A stretch of 64,000 nucleotides of DNA from Aureobasidium sp. EXF-3400 (GCA_024195585.1 SWBL01000031.1:157375-221374), one strand, 5' to 3'. Counted from the first letter of the stretch, positions 13,032 through 26,656 are shown. The notes: generated by a model not told the origin, from the sequence alone. Numbers and translations: made by a program.

Positions 13032-13906
13032 TGCGACTGATTTGCGCACCGACAAAGACCAATACGGGTAGGTACGAATAACTTGACAATGAGTGTGTTG
13101 TTTAGGTTCCTGCAAGAGAGGCAGGCACGAACCATCCGCACCTGCCGGCACAGTGCACACCACAACGTCACAGCCGCGGTCCCATCGGGTCCGTCGCTTC
13201 CGCCAACTTGAACCACCTCTCACAGCACGAACCATCTCCACACATTTGCAATAATCAGTCCAAGCCCGACCTCCCTCTTTGGGCCATCAAGAAGAAACTA
13301 TGATTCTGCATACTGCCCAATTCTCATGCCATGACTAACTTGACATCCATCAAGTTCACTTGAGCCCAGCCTGTCCTGTCCTCTAGCCCAGACCAAGACA
13401 GATTGACCCGAGTAAAGAGCTCAGATGAACTACAACTAAGAAGCCAACGAAAAAAGAGAAGGTCTTGCTGGCAAGAGCAAAACGACATGGGTTCAAAGCA
13501 ATGGTCCGAAAGAATCTAGGAAACAGAAGAAAGATCGAGTCCAATGTATCGCTATGCATGTAGTGCGTACAAGCAAACAAAGAAACAGAATAAAAATAAC
13601 ACGACCAAAATTTTGAAAAAGAAGAGAAAACAAAGCACAACGAGCCTGTTCCATGCTATTTCGCCAATCCAATGAATTCGAAAAAAAAAAAACTCCTTCT
13701 CCGTGCCCTTTGCTCCTCGCAAAAAGAACTTGTCATTGCAATGATGGGTCAAAAGAAAATGACACCGACCCAGTCAAAAGCATTCATAAAAGCACATTCT
13801 TCCAAACGCCTGTGCGCCTGATGACTTTCGTCTCCCTACAATCATCTTTGGTTCCACCGAAAATAAACCTGCTCTTTCTTTCCATACCGTCAGAACAGAT
13901 TCGAGC
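13032..13906. other. Intergenic between Syp1-like 5' end and PAS kinase 3' end
   Basis: It contains the promoter side of the Syp1-like gene and the 3' flank of the next minus-strand gene. There is an A-run near 13679-13691 and A/T-rich sequence at 13570-13640. No gene or RNA element is recognised. Confidence 0.5.
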
Positions 13907-16900
13907 TCATTTCTTCTGCTTCATGAACTCGATGGGTTGGCTGGGGTCCGAAGGATCCAGGTACGTCAACATCACGGTACTGAGCTCCTTGAAGTCGACT
14001 GGCTTGGTCACGTAGCTGTTGAATCCTGCATCTACGCACTTGGCGTAAACATCTCCCATGACGTTGGCGGATAGGGCCACGATTGGCAGGTAAGGTTGTT
14101 TGTTCTTCTTCTCCCACTTACGGATCTCCCGGCAAGTCTGATAACCGTCCTTGTTGGGCATGTGAAGATCACACTGATATTCATGTTAGTTCATGTTGAT
14201 GATTGGGCCACCAAGAGCGTGCTTACTAGAATGATGGAATAGTATCCGTGAGGATTGGCAAACACCTTTTCTGTACATTGTACACCATCCAATACTGTGT
14301 CGACCTTAACGTTAACCTTGCTGAGGAATTTGAGCAGGACCTGCAAAAATTGTTAGCCACACTCGGAGCGAGTCTACAACTGTTTCACTTACCATCTGGT
14401 TAACTCTGTTGTCTTCCACCAGCAGGACTCGCTTGTTCTTGTTACCCAACCTGCGTATCATCTCTTCGTACACTTGCTTCTGGCTAACGGCCACCTGCTG
14501 TGCTGAATCCTGATTGCGATCGGTGCTCATCTCACGTTCCTTGCGTGGATCAAAGATGGCAGCAAACTTGCTTGGTTTCAGTGGCTTGAAGATGAACTGC
14601 ATTCTCCTCTCCTTGGCCAGAGCATCATAATCAAACTGCGGTGCTTGCTCAACAAGCTTTCGTCGTTGTTGCAAATCCGTAATGAGCACCAACTGCGTTG
14701 CTGAATGAGGAGGTGAAGTAAAGACTTGCTGTACAAAAGCAATGATCTCTGGTACCGATTGTAGAACCAGCACAATATGCGAAAATATCATTGGGTCGTC
14801 CCCACCGATCATTTTCTGGCATTCCATCACATTCTCCCTCGCCGTAATCTTGTGAGGGATGTTTTTGGGCAGCGTCATGTCCATGTGTTGGACTGTTGCT
14901 TCACGGGCATGCTTGAGTGGGCACACGACCAGGATAGAGTACATAGGAGGCAAATGGCTACCGCCAGGCGTAACCATTCGAATGGTGGCATGTGGTCCGC
15001 TTGCTTCGCTGGCAGCCGAACTTCCTGTATCGATACGGCTCAGCTTGCCTTCAGAAGGCATCGCCAGATCAATTGGTGGCGATAGCGACATGAGCGATGG
15101 ATCGGGTACAAACGAAGATGCAGAAGACCTGGTGGACTGGGCACTACCTACAGTACCGGCTCTGATGGATGGATCTGAGCTTCCAGAAGACGATGCGACT
15201 GGAGATGGTCGATCAAAGTCTGGAGACGATACATCCATGCCATCTGACAATATCTTGGGCGAGGCCCTGAGAGGAAGGTTGAGCGTGTTTGATAGCCTGG
15301 GGTCTTGCGTTATTGTCGGCACAGGCGAGGGCGTCGTAGGCGTGACAGGCAGTAGTGCAGGGCCTGGAGTAGCAGGAGGTGGAGGCGGCTTGTCGTCTCC
15401 AGATGGTAAAGACGTTTTGATGACAAAAGTGAAGGTGGCACCTTTGCCAGGAACACCTCTTGCGTACATGTCACCTCCGTGCAGTTGGGCGAGTTGACGT
15501 GATATGACAAGTCCGAGTCCTGTTCCACCGTGTTGGCGAGTACTACTTCCATCAATCTGACTGAAGCGTTTGAACAGATACTGTGCCTCCTTCTCTGTGA
15601 AGCCTTGGCCGGTATCCATTATCTCGAATCGGATGTACATTGAATCATCAGTAGGTAGGTTCTCTTCATCCTGTGGCACGCTGCAGCGAACAAAGACTTC
15701 ACCAATCTGCGTGAATTTGATCGCATTGCCGATGATGTTGAGCAGGATCTGGCGAATGCGGAAACGATCACCCTTGATTTGAGAAGGTACGTTAGGTTCG
15801 ACCAGATAATTGAGCTCGAGTCCTTTATCGATCGCCATGGCAGAAGTCAGATCGTTGACTTCTTCGATGAGAGAACGAACATGCATCCAATCCATATTAA
15901 GTTGAATCATGCCAGCCTCGGCCTTGGATAGATCGAGAATGTCATTGATAAGGCCACGCAATCCTTCGGTAGAGGCTCTGATGATGTTGACATGCTCCAT
16001 TTGTTCCGAGGTCAAACTGCTGTCGATCAAGAAGTTGACCATACCTGTGATACCATTGAGAGGCGTACGAATCTCGTGAGACATATTGCTCAAGAAACGA
16101 GACTTTTCATCCATGGTCTCCTTCAGGTCACGTTCTAGAGCCTTGTGGTCATTGATGTCGGTACAAGTACCATACCACGTCTCCTCTTCATCTTCTTGAA
16201 GATCGCGCTCTGCAAGGAGAACCCTAACAAGATGCCACCTGTATTCGCCATCCTTTGAACGCAGCCTGACTTCTGTGGAATAAGAGGGCTTTCCATCAGC
16301 GTCTCTCGAGACCTTGAGGATACCGGTCGAAGCCAATTGAGAGAGTCTTGCCTGAGGCAGCTGAGTGGTAGGTGACGTGTTAAGGGGACTCGTAGGTGCG
16401 CGCTCTGTGTCTGAAGAGGCGGACGATTGAGCAGAAGAAGAGTGGGCTCTTTGTGGCTCAGGCGGTACAGTAGTGGGGACATTAGTAGCATTTACCGAGT
16501 CGTTTTCGAAGGCCGGTAGCCTGCACTTGACGATGTCATCTGGATGAACGTGCTCCATGAAGCCAATACCCAAAGCCTGAGACTCGTCTTGGCCAGAATA
16601 GTTCAGCCACTGTGAATTGCAAAAGGTGATACCCCTCGACTTGTTGACAGTGAAAACCACCTGAGGACTTGAGTTGGCTAAGGCTCGGTATTTGGCTTCG
16701 GAAGCAGCAGTTTCTTGCTGACGTGCGAGATTCAACTCAGCCATATGCTGTTCGTGGAAGTCCATATTGGTGCCAATCCAGTGAACGATATTTTGTTTCT
16801 TGTCCTTCAACGGTGCAGCTCGAACATAGAACCATCGGTAATTACCATCGAATCGTTGCAGACGAATCTTTTGTTGCAGCTGTTGACCTGTCCGTAACGA

Positions 16901-19900
16901 CCGGCTCCAGCTATCCATGTACTTGCTTCTGTCTTCGGCATGAATTGCCTGCCATGGTTCTTTCAAGACCTGCCTAGAATCATGCCCACGGTAAACCAGG
17001 AACTTAGAATTGACCCAGGTCAGAGCACCAGAGCCAGGAGCAGCAGTGAAAATTTGTACAGGCAACGAGTCGATGATTGTACGCAATAATCGCTCAGAAG
17101 GTGGAGGCATATCCTCAGAAACAGATGCTGTCCTGATATGAGTGGAGAGTCCAGGGCCTGGTGTAGTCGCAGCCGGAAGACCTTGGAAAGATGAGCTGAA
17201 ATCAGCACCGTAGGAGTGCAGGACAGAGTGGCGCTTGTCTCCACCTTCTGCAACGATCGTTGGCGGAGGTGCGTTGCTTCGGAAGCTAGGCTTTCTGGAA
17301 ACAGAATTCTCAGCAGTTCGTGGAGGACTCTGCTCACGACCAACAGATCTGAATGGAGATTTGTCCTCTATTGTTGGACGTTGTTGCCTGGATCGTCGTT
17401 CGCTTTTCGGTGTCACCTGCTCTTCGTCGGTTCCGGAAATCGATATTCTCTTGCTCCTGTCCTTCGCAGGGGTGATCAAGGAAGTCTGATTGCCAGCGAC
17501 GCCTGCTGATCGATGCTTTTTGGCGTCGAAGTAGCTGTCAACAATCTCCGATCCGCGCAGACCAGCTGGAGTACCAGCCACCGACTTGTTACTGGAATTG
17601 AGTCCGAATGCTGACGGATCCCATCCAGGGGTTCCGACTATGGAACCAGAAGGGCTATGGCGTGATCGACCAGAGTAATCAGAGGGACTGGTCATACTAC
17701 CTGATATAGAACCTGCCACCTCGTCCAGGTCCGCACGGATGAGATCTTCAAGGTTTCCAGGCGCGATATTGAGAGGTGCAAAGCCGACATTGTGTCCCGA
17801 GATAGACTTGCGGTGCCGGATACCCATAGCTTGGTTGTGCGCATTAGTGTATTGATGAGCCATGTAATAAGAAGTCGCAAGGTGCGGCCCAAGGAGTTTG
17901 AGCGATTGTACTAGGTTCTGAGGGTAGGGTACTGCAGGACTGAGAATCGAAAGAATGGCAATTGGAGCTCTTCGCTCGCCGGACGATACTTGTGAGACTG
18001 ATTGTGCCCGACTGTCCGGACGAGCCTCTGGATTGGGAGATTGATAGTTGTGCATTATTGGCGATAGGGTTGGATGGATAAGAGGGATGTGCACGACAGT
18101 ATGAGCACGGTCGACACCAATAGCCTCTACCGGTTCTAAATGTGAATAGTCATGAGTGGCCTCAGTTGGGTTGAAAGAGTCTTCGACGCTATCCTCTGCG
18201 ACGAAGAATGGGTTGTTCTCTGGATCAGCTTGCATGGCAGGTGAAGGTGCGGGTGATTGAGCCCATGGCGAAGGTGGGTATTGCTCGTATTCTTCGTATG
18301 TTGAACCGCGTCGCTTGTTGTTGTCAATCTGTGAGAAAAGTGTACGGAAGTTGCCAAGATGTTGAGGGGCCTTGCTAGTGCTTTGAGGTGGAAACGAAGA
18401 TGATAGTGGTGGCTGCTGGCCACTCGCTTTTGTCGATCGTTGGCCGGATGAAGTGCTCTCCTCCTGTGAGCTATTCGAAGGACTCTGACTGTCTTGACCG
18501 TTGTTCGAATAGTCCCGGGTTAATGTTATCAGCTTGCCCCTTTCCAACACCCTATTGATACCGCTTGAATCAATGAGTCCGTCCAGCTCAGACTCCAGGC
18601 CTTTGAGGATGGGGTAGACAGCCAATTGAGCGGGCTGGCTGAAGCCACCGACACTGCTGAACTCGGGTTCGCTGATGGATGTACTGCGGTAGTTGTGGTG
18701 AGTGCGATGGTCGAGACCTGGAGATGGCATCGGGGGGTTCGTCAGACTGGGAGCATGGCTGAGAGTGCGTGACAGGAGATTTGGCCGCAGCGTAGAACCA
18801 GGACGTTGCGGTGTGTCTGCAGAAGTATGTCCAGCGTAAGAATGGCGAGATTCAAGGTTTGGACGAATGCGACTGAGAGGAGACGGATCTGGAGTAGAAC
18901 GTGGAGGCAGGGACACAATTAGGGGCGGCGGCGCCTGGTTTGAGGCCTGGCTTCCGTTTGAATCGTCCTCGCGGCCAGTAGCATTGAAAGTAGTCTTCTG
19001 ACCCCATGGCACATTTTCAATATCATTTGAATCGGCAGGCAGAGCAAGACTCGCACGATCCGCCTTGTAGACATCATTCATTATGTTTGCCACTGTTGAC
19101 CACCAAGCCTCTAAGCCGGGCTCTGAGTTGAGCTGCAAGACAAGATCATAGACATTTGGGGTAGGGAAGCGAGGGTCCTGGTTCGGGCCGAACTCGAAGC
19201 CTTGGGGAGCAAAAGCAGCACCAGTAGCGGCAGGAGTGGTTGCGCCAGACATGGGAGCACCGCCAGGAGTGCTGCTATCACCAGATTGTGCAGCCGAGAC
19301 GGTTGGCGACAGGGCTGTGAAAGGTTGGTGAAACGAAGACGACCATGTGCGTGGGGTACCAGGGACGTATGGGAAAGGATACGAGGGTGTGCGCAAGGGC
19401 ATGGCAGCCGGAGTAGCAGCGGTGCTTCCACGGATGGTACGAGACGATGAAGATGTCGACTCGGTAGATGCAGTCTGAGTTGTAGCCAGAGGACTGCTGA
19501 AGGCGGCGGTCAGCGGGGAGACAGTGCCATGTTCCTCCTTGATGGGAGAAGGTCGACGAGGCACTTGGCCAGAAGTGCTGGAACGGCTGACGACAGGCGC
19601 AAGCGAATCGGGCTGAGGTTGGTACAACTGCTGTTGCTGCTGCTGCTGAGCGGCTAAATTGGCCTTTGCCCGCTGCAAATTAGAAGTCATCCTGGCAGTG
19701 ACAGCAGCACGCAAGCGTGCAATTTCTGCTTCATCAGGACTGACCGAAGGTGCGTTGATGTCTGGTGATTGAGATGGCTCGTTTATGGTGGGAGCTTTTG
19801 AGCTGAGTGGCGGCGAGGGACGCAGTGCCGGGCGCGACTGCACTTTGGCGGCGGCAGTGACAGGAGCGGCATTGGCGTCGACGGTATTTGCAGGCGTCGC

Positions 19901-20005
19901 ACTCGGAGTGGCGTCATCGTCGTCGTCGGCATCATCGTTGTACGGCGGCGGCGGCATATTCGAACGCATGGCGGTGCCGGCGGGAGTCGTAGGCAGGCCA
20001 GTCAT
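13907..20005 (-). CDS. Large PAS-domain hybrid histidine kinase
   Basis: Exons 20005-14393, 14340-14227 and 14173-13907, with introns of 52 and 53 bp, give 1,997 residues. The first 950 residues are low-complexity (Ser/Pro/Thr, a Gln run near residues 110-116). PAS domain 1 lies at about 970-1085. PAS domain 2 lies at about 1100-1290 and is split by a Ser/Thr/Pro-rich insertion of about 60 residues. The H-box SHEIRTPLNG has its His at residue 1310. The ATPase domain follows at about 1410-1535 (NIIGNAIKFT, DTGQGF, GTGLGLVIS). The receiver domain (about 1840-1990) shows LLVEDN, the phospho-acceptor Asp 1911 in CDLHMP, and Lys in TKPVD; it is spread over all three exons. It should be catalytically competent. 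The cytosolic PAS pair suggests redox, light or small-molecule sensing, but the signal is not deducible. Assignment to a fungal class (possibly the Mak1-like PAS group) is uncertain. Confidence 0.92.
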
Positions 20006-22767
20006 CCCCCTTGGGGCTCGTGGTCTTGTTCAGCAAAGCAGCGCGCAGATGAGCCCGTCGGCAAAGGACGCATCAGCAACTTCGCCAGGAACGACCACAG
20101 GAGAGACAGGTGGAGGCCGAGCACGGAGGACGGAGATGGAGAACGACACGGCTCGACGTGGGCTCGTCGTCGTCGAGAGCGTGGGATTTGCGAGTGGATC
20201 GAGAGATGCGACTCTAGGCCCTCGTTCTCTCGTTCGTGCTATGAGACCTTCGACCAAGGCGTGTGGCAGCCGCAGACGCTTGAAACGCCAGCCCTCAAGT
20301 GCCTGCTTGGCTCTCGTCATCGGTCCAAACTCAAACTCGGTTTTGCGTCCCAAACCTGCGCCTTGTCGACCCAAAATGCAGTCAAACTATCTAATTCAAC
20401 TCAACAATAAATACACTGCGCGGCCAGCTACAGTACGTCTTTCTGCGCTGTGCGTGTTTGATGCGCTGCAATATCTCTACTGACAAGAACTCGTGGTTCG
20501 AACTCTCCATCTGGCTAGAGCACTCGGCTTCCATGTCCATGTTCTGCATGCAACGTTTGTGCATTTATTCACCCCCGAAGCACCACTCTCCCAATCACTC
20601 TCCTAATCACTGCCTCACAATTTCTTAATTATCATTTTCGTACTTTTAATTTGTCGTGCTCTAATTATTCTCCATCTCTCGGCTCGTTATTCTGTTTTCA
20701 CGCCTGCTTTCCTCGTCTCAGCTGAGAGCTCGACAAACAGTCAATGGTCTTTCATCGTCGATGTGCTTTGTCCAGACCGTGTCAGAACGTTCTCGCCATC
20801 TTCTTGTGGCGCTTCCAGACAAATATATGCATGTCCGCTCACTGCTTGCAGCCGACCTATGGCTCTGGCCGTAAATCCCCTGGCTTTCCTTTGATTGACT
20901 ATCATTGAACGCAACAAGAGTCTCCATTGTTGTTGGTTATTTCTGTTGTTCGACCACGAGGCAATCATGATCGGACATTTTCGTCCAAAGATTCCGCTCA
21001 CCTAACTACACCGCCCTCGAACGTCTCCAACAACACATGCACACGGGCGCGATTGTCCATAATGAGGCATATGCACAGTCAATGGCATTCATCCCTTTGT
21101 AGAATGCGACTTTTCAAATCACATGTCGCAAATCATATAGATACATGAAGCCTAGGCCCGTACGGCTCTCCGCTTTGCTCTTCAGCTTGCTCCCTAGACA
21201 TTACTCGTGGGTATCCCCTCGTAAGTCGTGAGTATGCAAAATTTAGTCCTCGTTCCTTTAGCGAGTGTATATCTGTCATGGCTCCACAATGTCTGCCTTC
21301 GACTCGAGCACAAGTTCAACAGAGATATGCACCTCCACACGCATCATCTCCAGACTCCCATCTAACCATCCCCGATATGCCTCGAGAACAGGCATCTAAT
21401 GAAACGGTCCACTGCCGTCACCTTGTCACCACGATCGAGCAAAACAATAATAACTGTCGTGGGCTTGAACACGATTCAGCCACGGTGTCATTGCTAAACA
21501 CATGGCTCACCCCTTGGTTTTGTGTGAGATCGGTGAAAGCCTCACGCCGATCACCTGTCACGATGATCTTCTGCCAGATCTCGGTACCGATGCTTGAGGG
21601 AGGATAACTGCAACAATCGTCTTTCAACATCAAAGCCGTTCAACTGTCTACAAGTGCCGTGTTAAAAGTTTCCTAACGACCTGCCTCCCTGGTACTACAT
21701 AGCACTTAGAGACGAACAACATCAGCACTTCATCAGTGCAAATTGTGTTCGGAAGAAAGAAATGTACGGGGCATGGCGAAGCATTTGGATGCCAACGATG
21801 TCAGTTGAGAATGCCTCCATGTTGCAAACATGAGACGACGTTGCCTTCAGTGCGCGCAACGCTTGTATGCAAAGCATCATCCTCGCTCTATGTGTCTGTA
21901 TAATGTTAAAAATTGTATGCGAGATGTGCACCTGCGACTGGAAAAGACCTCATGACCGTTCTACTGCAAACACAGTCAGTAGTGGGTGAACGTGGCTTGA
22001 AACTCGGATGCTGCGAAATGTGTGTGAAGCAATCTTGTGGTGAGAATGAGAACCTGAACAAAACACCAACGAGACGATGAACTAAGCCCCCAAGACATTT
22101 GCAAATGTTCCAAGGCTGTGTAAGATCAATCAGTATAGGCAATTGATACATAGAGTCTGACATGACCGTGATAAGATCCTCTGATGACATTTAATATGGT
22201 TGAGGGTACGACCCTGTCATGAGGCTGAGCGATCTGACAACATCCATCTTGTCTTGTTGAGCATAAGATTCGAATCGGCTACGAATGTGCACGGTCGGGT
22301 AAAGAAACGAAAGAGCGACACCAAATGTACTCGCAACCGAGATCTGCATGTATGTGCTAACCTGATTGCACAGTATACAATCTAGAGCCACAATGGCAAC
22401 GACTATCGCCTTGTAATTGTATTCGCTGCACTGTGATATTGTGCCGTGGTAGTGCATTTCATCATCATCAAGTTCAAATGAACATTTGAATGAAGAGCCA
22501 GCAAGATTTGAAGGGGTGAGTTTAATTTGGTATGGTCAAGGATGTGGTTGCTCTTCTGCGTCGTGCAGTTTGAACGAATTTTGATGCACACACAGAGATT
22601 GTATGTTGGATACGCGTCCTAGCGATAGCGGCTCGACAGGAGCATATGGCAGGCTAGGTCAGGTTGTTTTGGTATCGTGGAAGGAAGTCTGAGCGCAGAT
22701 TGGCCAGCATATAAGACGTAGTGGCGCAGAGTAGCCGATTTCTTCAGGAAACTTCCTTAGTAGCCGC
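20006..22767. other. Gene-poor spacer, 2.8 kb
   Basis: The first 400 bases carry the promoter and leader of the PAS kinase. From about 20500 to 22760 I find only short, overlapping frames on both strands with no domain. No tRNA, rRNA, repeat array or transposase remnant is evident. Confidence 0.5.
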
Positions 22768-23627
22768 TCAGCCTGTTCTACGCCACTTGGTGGCATCTGT
22801 GGCGTCTTCACCGTCGACCTCGTCGCCAGCATCGGCGTCCTCGAATTGATCGGCAGATCTCACTGTACCAGCACCAGCACCAAGGATTCCGCCCTCGGGC
22901 ATGCGAAATTCGCCATTCTCGTCCATGAAATCTTGAATGTTCTCAGAAGTGATCCAGCCACCAGTTCCTGGCTCAGGTTCCTGCTCTTGTTCTTGATCAT
23001 CATCCTCATCTGGATCGGGGTGTAGGTCGGCGCAGTTAGACACAGCGGTAAAGAGTTTCTCGGCAGCATCAGTCGGGTTGCTATCCCCCTGAGGCTCGGG
23101 GGTCAACAGGAGCTCAACAGTCTCGAGGTCGTCGTCGGCGGTCTGCGCAATGTCGCTCAGGCATAGTTGCAGGTAGAGGGCGTTCTGTTGACGGGCGTGC
23201 AGGGAAATGGTTCGGTATGGGATCTGGATACCATGACCAGCACTTGTGCTCCAGAGAGTAAAGAAGCTGATGGCGATTAGCGAATGGGCAGACAGAGATA
23301 GACAGGAGCAGATTACTCTGATGTCACCCAAATCTGGATGCGTGGGATGGTGACCTCGACTCTGGGCTCGTGGTCGTCGCCATTGGCCTGGGGGTGGGGA
23401 GAAGCATGAGGAGCAGCACCAGGACCGGCAGAGGTGCGCAATACTTGTAGAGCAGCGTTGGAGTTCAGTTCGTGTTCCGACACCTTCAGGACAGCATTTT
23501 CTACGCGATGATGCAAGACAGGTTTGGCGTCATAGAAGCTGCCTGGTGTTTCTTGTTGATGCGCCTCGAGACTGGTGTATTCGTCTTCACGCGGTATCGT
23601 ATCGATGACCCTCAGAGCGCCGCTCAT
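22768..23627 (-). CDS. ICln-family snRNP assembly chaperone (pICln/Lot5-like)
   Basis: Exons 23627-23317 and 23266-22768; the 50-bp intron (GTAATC...ATCAG) joins IQIWVTS to DFFTLWSTSAGHG in frame, giving 269 residues. The PH-like core spans about residues 35-150 and includes the family signature IPYRTISLHA. It is followed by the acidic stretch PDPDEDDDQEQEQEPEP and a short C-terminal segment. In animals and fission yeast ICln works with PRMT5 in assembling Sm-class snRNPs; that role is inferred here. A donor eleven bases earlier (GTGACA) is less likely because it breaks the phase. An in-frame non-ATG extension upstream of 23627 is ignored. Confidence 0.85.
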
Positions 23628-24285
23628 GTTTGCGATGTGAAATGTGCTTGATGAATGCGACAGCACGCGCGTCAAGCTTTCGCCCTTGAGCGACAAGCTT
23701 GCATGTGAAATGCTTGTTTGATTTGTTTGTTTCTATCAAGCATGCAAGGCTTGACGGAGCCTCCTCCTGGCTCCAGCCCTCTCAAGCCTTATCATGCTCA
23801 TCAATGCTTATTCAAACTTCCACTATCTTGATCATGTCGCTATATCTGTCCATGTCACCATTTCCATCATGTGCTTTGACCCCTGAGGCAAACGATTCTG
23901 CTTCGCCTATCGCGCCTTCTGGAATCACGTTTCGCAAGGCCTTCCCAATCCGGGTGACAGCTTGGCACAGATACGTTTCAGCCGAGGTCTATCATCTCGG
24001 TCTCGCTAGACGCTTCCTAATTGTCCTCAACATCCGCGGCCCTTCTACCAAATTTACATATCTCGTTGATTTTTTGTTTGATACACGGCCCCTCGTAACC
24101 CCCGACCCACCGCATACATACTACACCTCGGTATGTTGACGCGAAATCTGCCAACACTAACGGCCAATTCTGTCTTGCCCCCGATGGACCGCCCTGTCCC
24201 CTTTGTATATAGTCATTAGTAGACCCACACCATGTAGGCAGGCCTTCTTCTATCCTACCTTCTTTTGCAATCTCTCCTGCCCAGA
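23628..24285. promoter_or_regulatory. Divergent promoter region between ICln and MFS genes
   Basis: The two genes are transcribed away from each other across these 658 bases, which must contain both promoters. The part next to the MFS start is pyrimidine-rich. No specific transcription-factor site can be called with confidence. Confidence 0.5.
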
Positions 24286-26160
24286 ATGGACTCCTCCGAC
24301 TCCAAGGAGATGCATTCCAGCGACCCCCATACCTTCTCCCTCTTTCGACTTGTCCGTGACCAAGCTCGCATTAGTCCAGAGGTTTTGGCCCATCCCTATG
24401 AGGGTTCGGGTACAACGGATGACCCCTACATGGTGATCTGGATCCCCGAAGATGCTGGTAACCCTCTGAACTGGTCCGCAAACTTCAAGTGGATTGTGAC
24501 TGCCATTGTTGCATTGTCATGTTTCTCTACTGCCTTTGCTTCAAGTGCCTTCAGCGGTTCGTCTCTTCTCAGCATATGCTGTGTCCTACACAATACTGAT
24601 TGAGCACAGGAGGAATTCGTGAACTGGTAGCGGGCTTCCATGCTTCCACAGAGCTCATCACCGCCGGCGTCTCTCTCTTTGTTCTTGGTTTCGCTCTAGG
24701 CCCTCTCGTATGGGCACCCCTGAGTGAGACCATCGGTCGTCAAAAAGTCTTCTTCATGACGTTCGCTTTCTTTTCCGCCTTTCTTGCTGGCTGCGCTGGA
24801 GTCAATAACATCGGTAGTCTCCTCGTTCTGAGATTTTTCGCTGGCTCATTTGGTTCTTCGCCCTTTACAAATGCTGGAGGTGTCATCTCGGATATTTTCT
24901 CAGCTCAAGAGCGCGGTCGTGCTATCACCCTCTTCAGTCTGGCTCCTTGTCTCGGTCCTGCCATTGGACCCATGGTTGGTGGCTTCCTGGGCGAGAACGA
25001 AGGCTGGCGTTGGGTACAAGGCTTGCTAGCCATTTTTGCTGGTATCTTGTGGATTCTTGGTTCGCTCATCGTCCCTGAGACCTACGCGCCAGTTCTGCTC
25101 AGACGTCGTGCGGAGGCACTTTCTAAGAGAACCGGTATGGTTTACCAGACCAAGTTTGATGCCGAAAGAGGCCCCGTCTCGGCTAAGCAGATGGTTTCAA
25201 CTGTCCTCGTCCGCCCTTGGATCTTGCTCCTTACTGAGCCCATCGTTCTGCTTCTATCCATCTACATTGCCATCATCTATGGGTATTGTTGTCTCCGTGT
25301 TGATTTTGAGATCCTCAGCTAACGCTTCTTGCAGAACTCTTTACTTGCTCTTTGCTGCATTCCCCATCGTGTTCCAAGTCCACCGTGGCTGGAGTGAGGG
25401 TGTGGGCGGTTTGGCTTTCTTGGGAGTCGCTGTTGGTATGTTTGGTGCCATTGCCTTTTCCCTCTACTCGCACAGATGGTACACGGCATCGGCAGCCAAG
25501 CATGGTGGTTTAGCTCCTCCTGAATCACGTCTTGTCATCGGCATGGTCGGTTCAGTCGCTTTACCCATCGGCATGTTCTGGTTCGCTTGGACAAACGGCC
25601 CTTCTGTCCACTGGATCTCACCCATCATGGCCGGCGCACCATTCGGTTTCGGACTGACCACTGTCTTCCTGTCCGTGACGAACTACCTCATCGACGCCTA
25701 TGTCATCTACGCCGCATCCGTCCTCGCCGCAAACACCGTCCTTCGTTCTCTTTTCGGTGCCGCATTCCCTCTCTTCACACGCTACATGTTCGACCGACTT
25801 GGAATCCACTGGGCCTCGTCTATCCCGGCCTTCCTCGCCCTTATTTGCGTGCCTCTACCTTTCTTCTTCTACAAGTTCGGCGCAAGAATCAGAGCCAAGT
25901 GCAAGTACGCCTCCGCTGCGGAGCAGGCGGTCAAGATGTTCCTCGCAAAGGCCGCAGCAACAACCACTGTGACCGAAGTAGGAAGCAACTCAGGCAGTGA
26001 CGATGATAATGATATCGAAAAGACTGCCGACGTCAAGGACCCAATGGAACTTACTCGAGCCAAGACCAACGATACAGTCAAGGATCCTGCTGCGATTTAT
26101 GAGGCCGGCCCTTATGACATTGATCGCGTCAACACCAAAAACTCGGTTTCGGGTATTTGA
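24286..26160 (+). CDS. MFS drug:H+ antiporter (DHA1 type)
   Basis: Exons 24286-24556, 24610-25282 and 25335-26160, with introns of 53 and 52 bp, give 589 residues. The cytoplasmic N-terminus carries the PLNWS motif typical of this fungal family. It is followed by about 12 hydrophobic segments. After TM2 comes the motif-A-like WAPLSETIGRQKVF. The helix-5 antiporter motif appears as APCLGPAIGPMVGGF. The middle loop is basic (RRRAEALSKRTG). The C-terminal tail of about 75 residues is acidic and Ser/Thr-rich. Relatives export polyamines, azoles or other drugs at the plasma membrane; the substrate cannot be predicted. There is no adjacent biosynthetic cluster. Confidence 0.92.
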
Positions 26161-26461
26161 GATTGGAGAAAACACTTTTCCCCCCAATTTATTATAATGA
26201 TTAGAAACCTTTTTTAGACATTTAGACTTTTGATAGACTTCTTTTTTCGAGATACCCCCCAAGATATTTAAAATTTCATTCTCATCACGTTTGTGGACTG
26301 TCTACTCTATCTCGTTCTTCTTGTCGACTCGATGTCTTCCATGCCGTTGTGCGCGTCGGAGAGTCCGAGAGGATAGTTTTCCGGAATAGTGGTGCGAGGG
26401 GATCGCGTCGACATGTGCGAGTATACAAAAGTGGCGTGTATGCAATCAGATGATCCTGAAA

Positions 26462-26580
26462 TGTCATCATGGTGATTACGAAAGCAATGGAGGAAGGAGC
26501 CGGAACCAGATTCTATGCGAGAAGGGATAGACAAAAAGAAAGGAAGCTTCGGGATGGAACTGACGTGGCCCCTAATTTTA
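26462..26580. repeat. Diverged direct repeat, copy A
   Basis: Shares AAGCAATGGAGGAAGGAGC with copy B at 27481-27592. There are further scattered matches upstream (TCATCATGGTGAT versus GCCACGATGAT) and downstream (TGACGTGGCCCCTA versus CGACGTTGCTCCCTA). Spacing within the two copies is similar, suggesting an old duplication of about 115 bp. Confidence 0.5.
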
Positions 26581-26656
26581 GCCATTGAGCATTTTGGTTA
26601 ATGATGTTTATCCTGCTCTCCCCTCCCCCCCGTGTGCGGAAGACAATCAAAATGTA

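Noticed and set aside
19785..20483. 232-codon plus-strand frame at the 5' end of the PAS kinase
   Set aside because: Antisense to the low-complexity N-terminus of the kinase and without any domain.
20490..20530. tRNA-like words (GTGGTTCGAACTC followed by GGCTAGAGCACTCGG)
   Set aside because: The B-box-like word comes before the D-arm-like word on the same strand and no cloverleaf can form.
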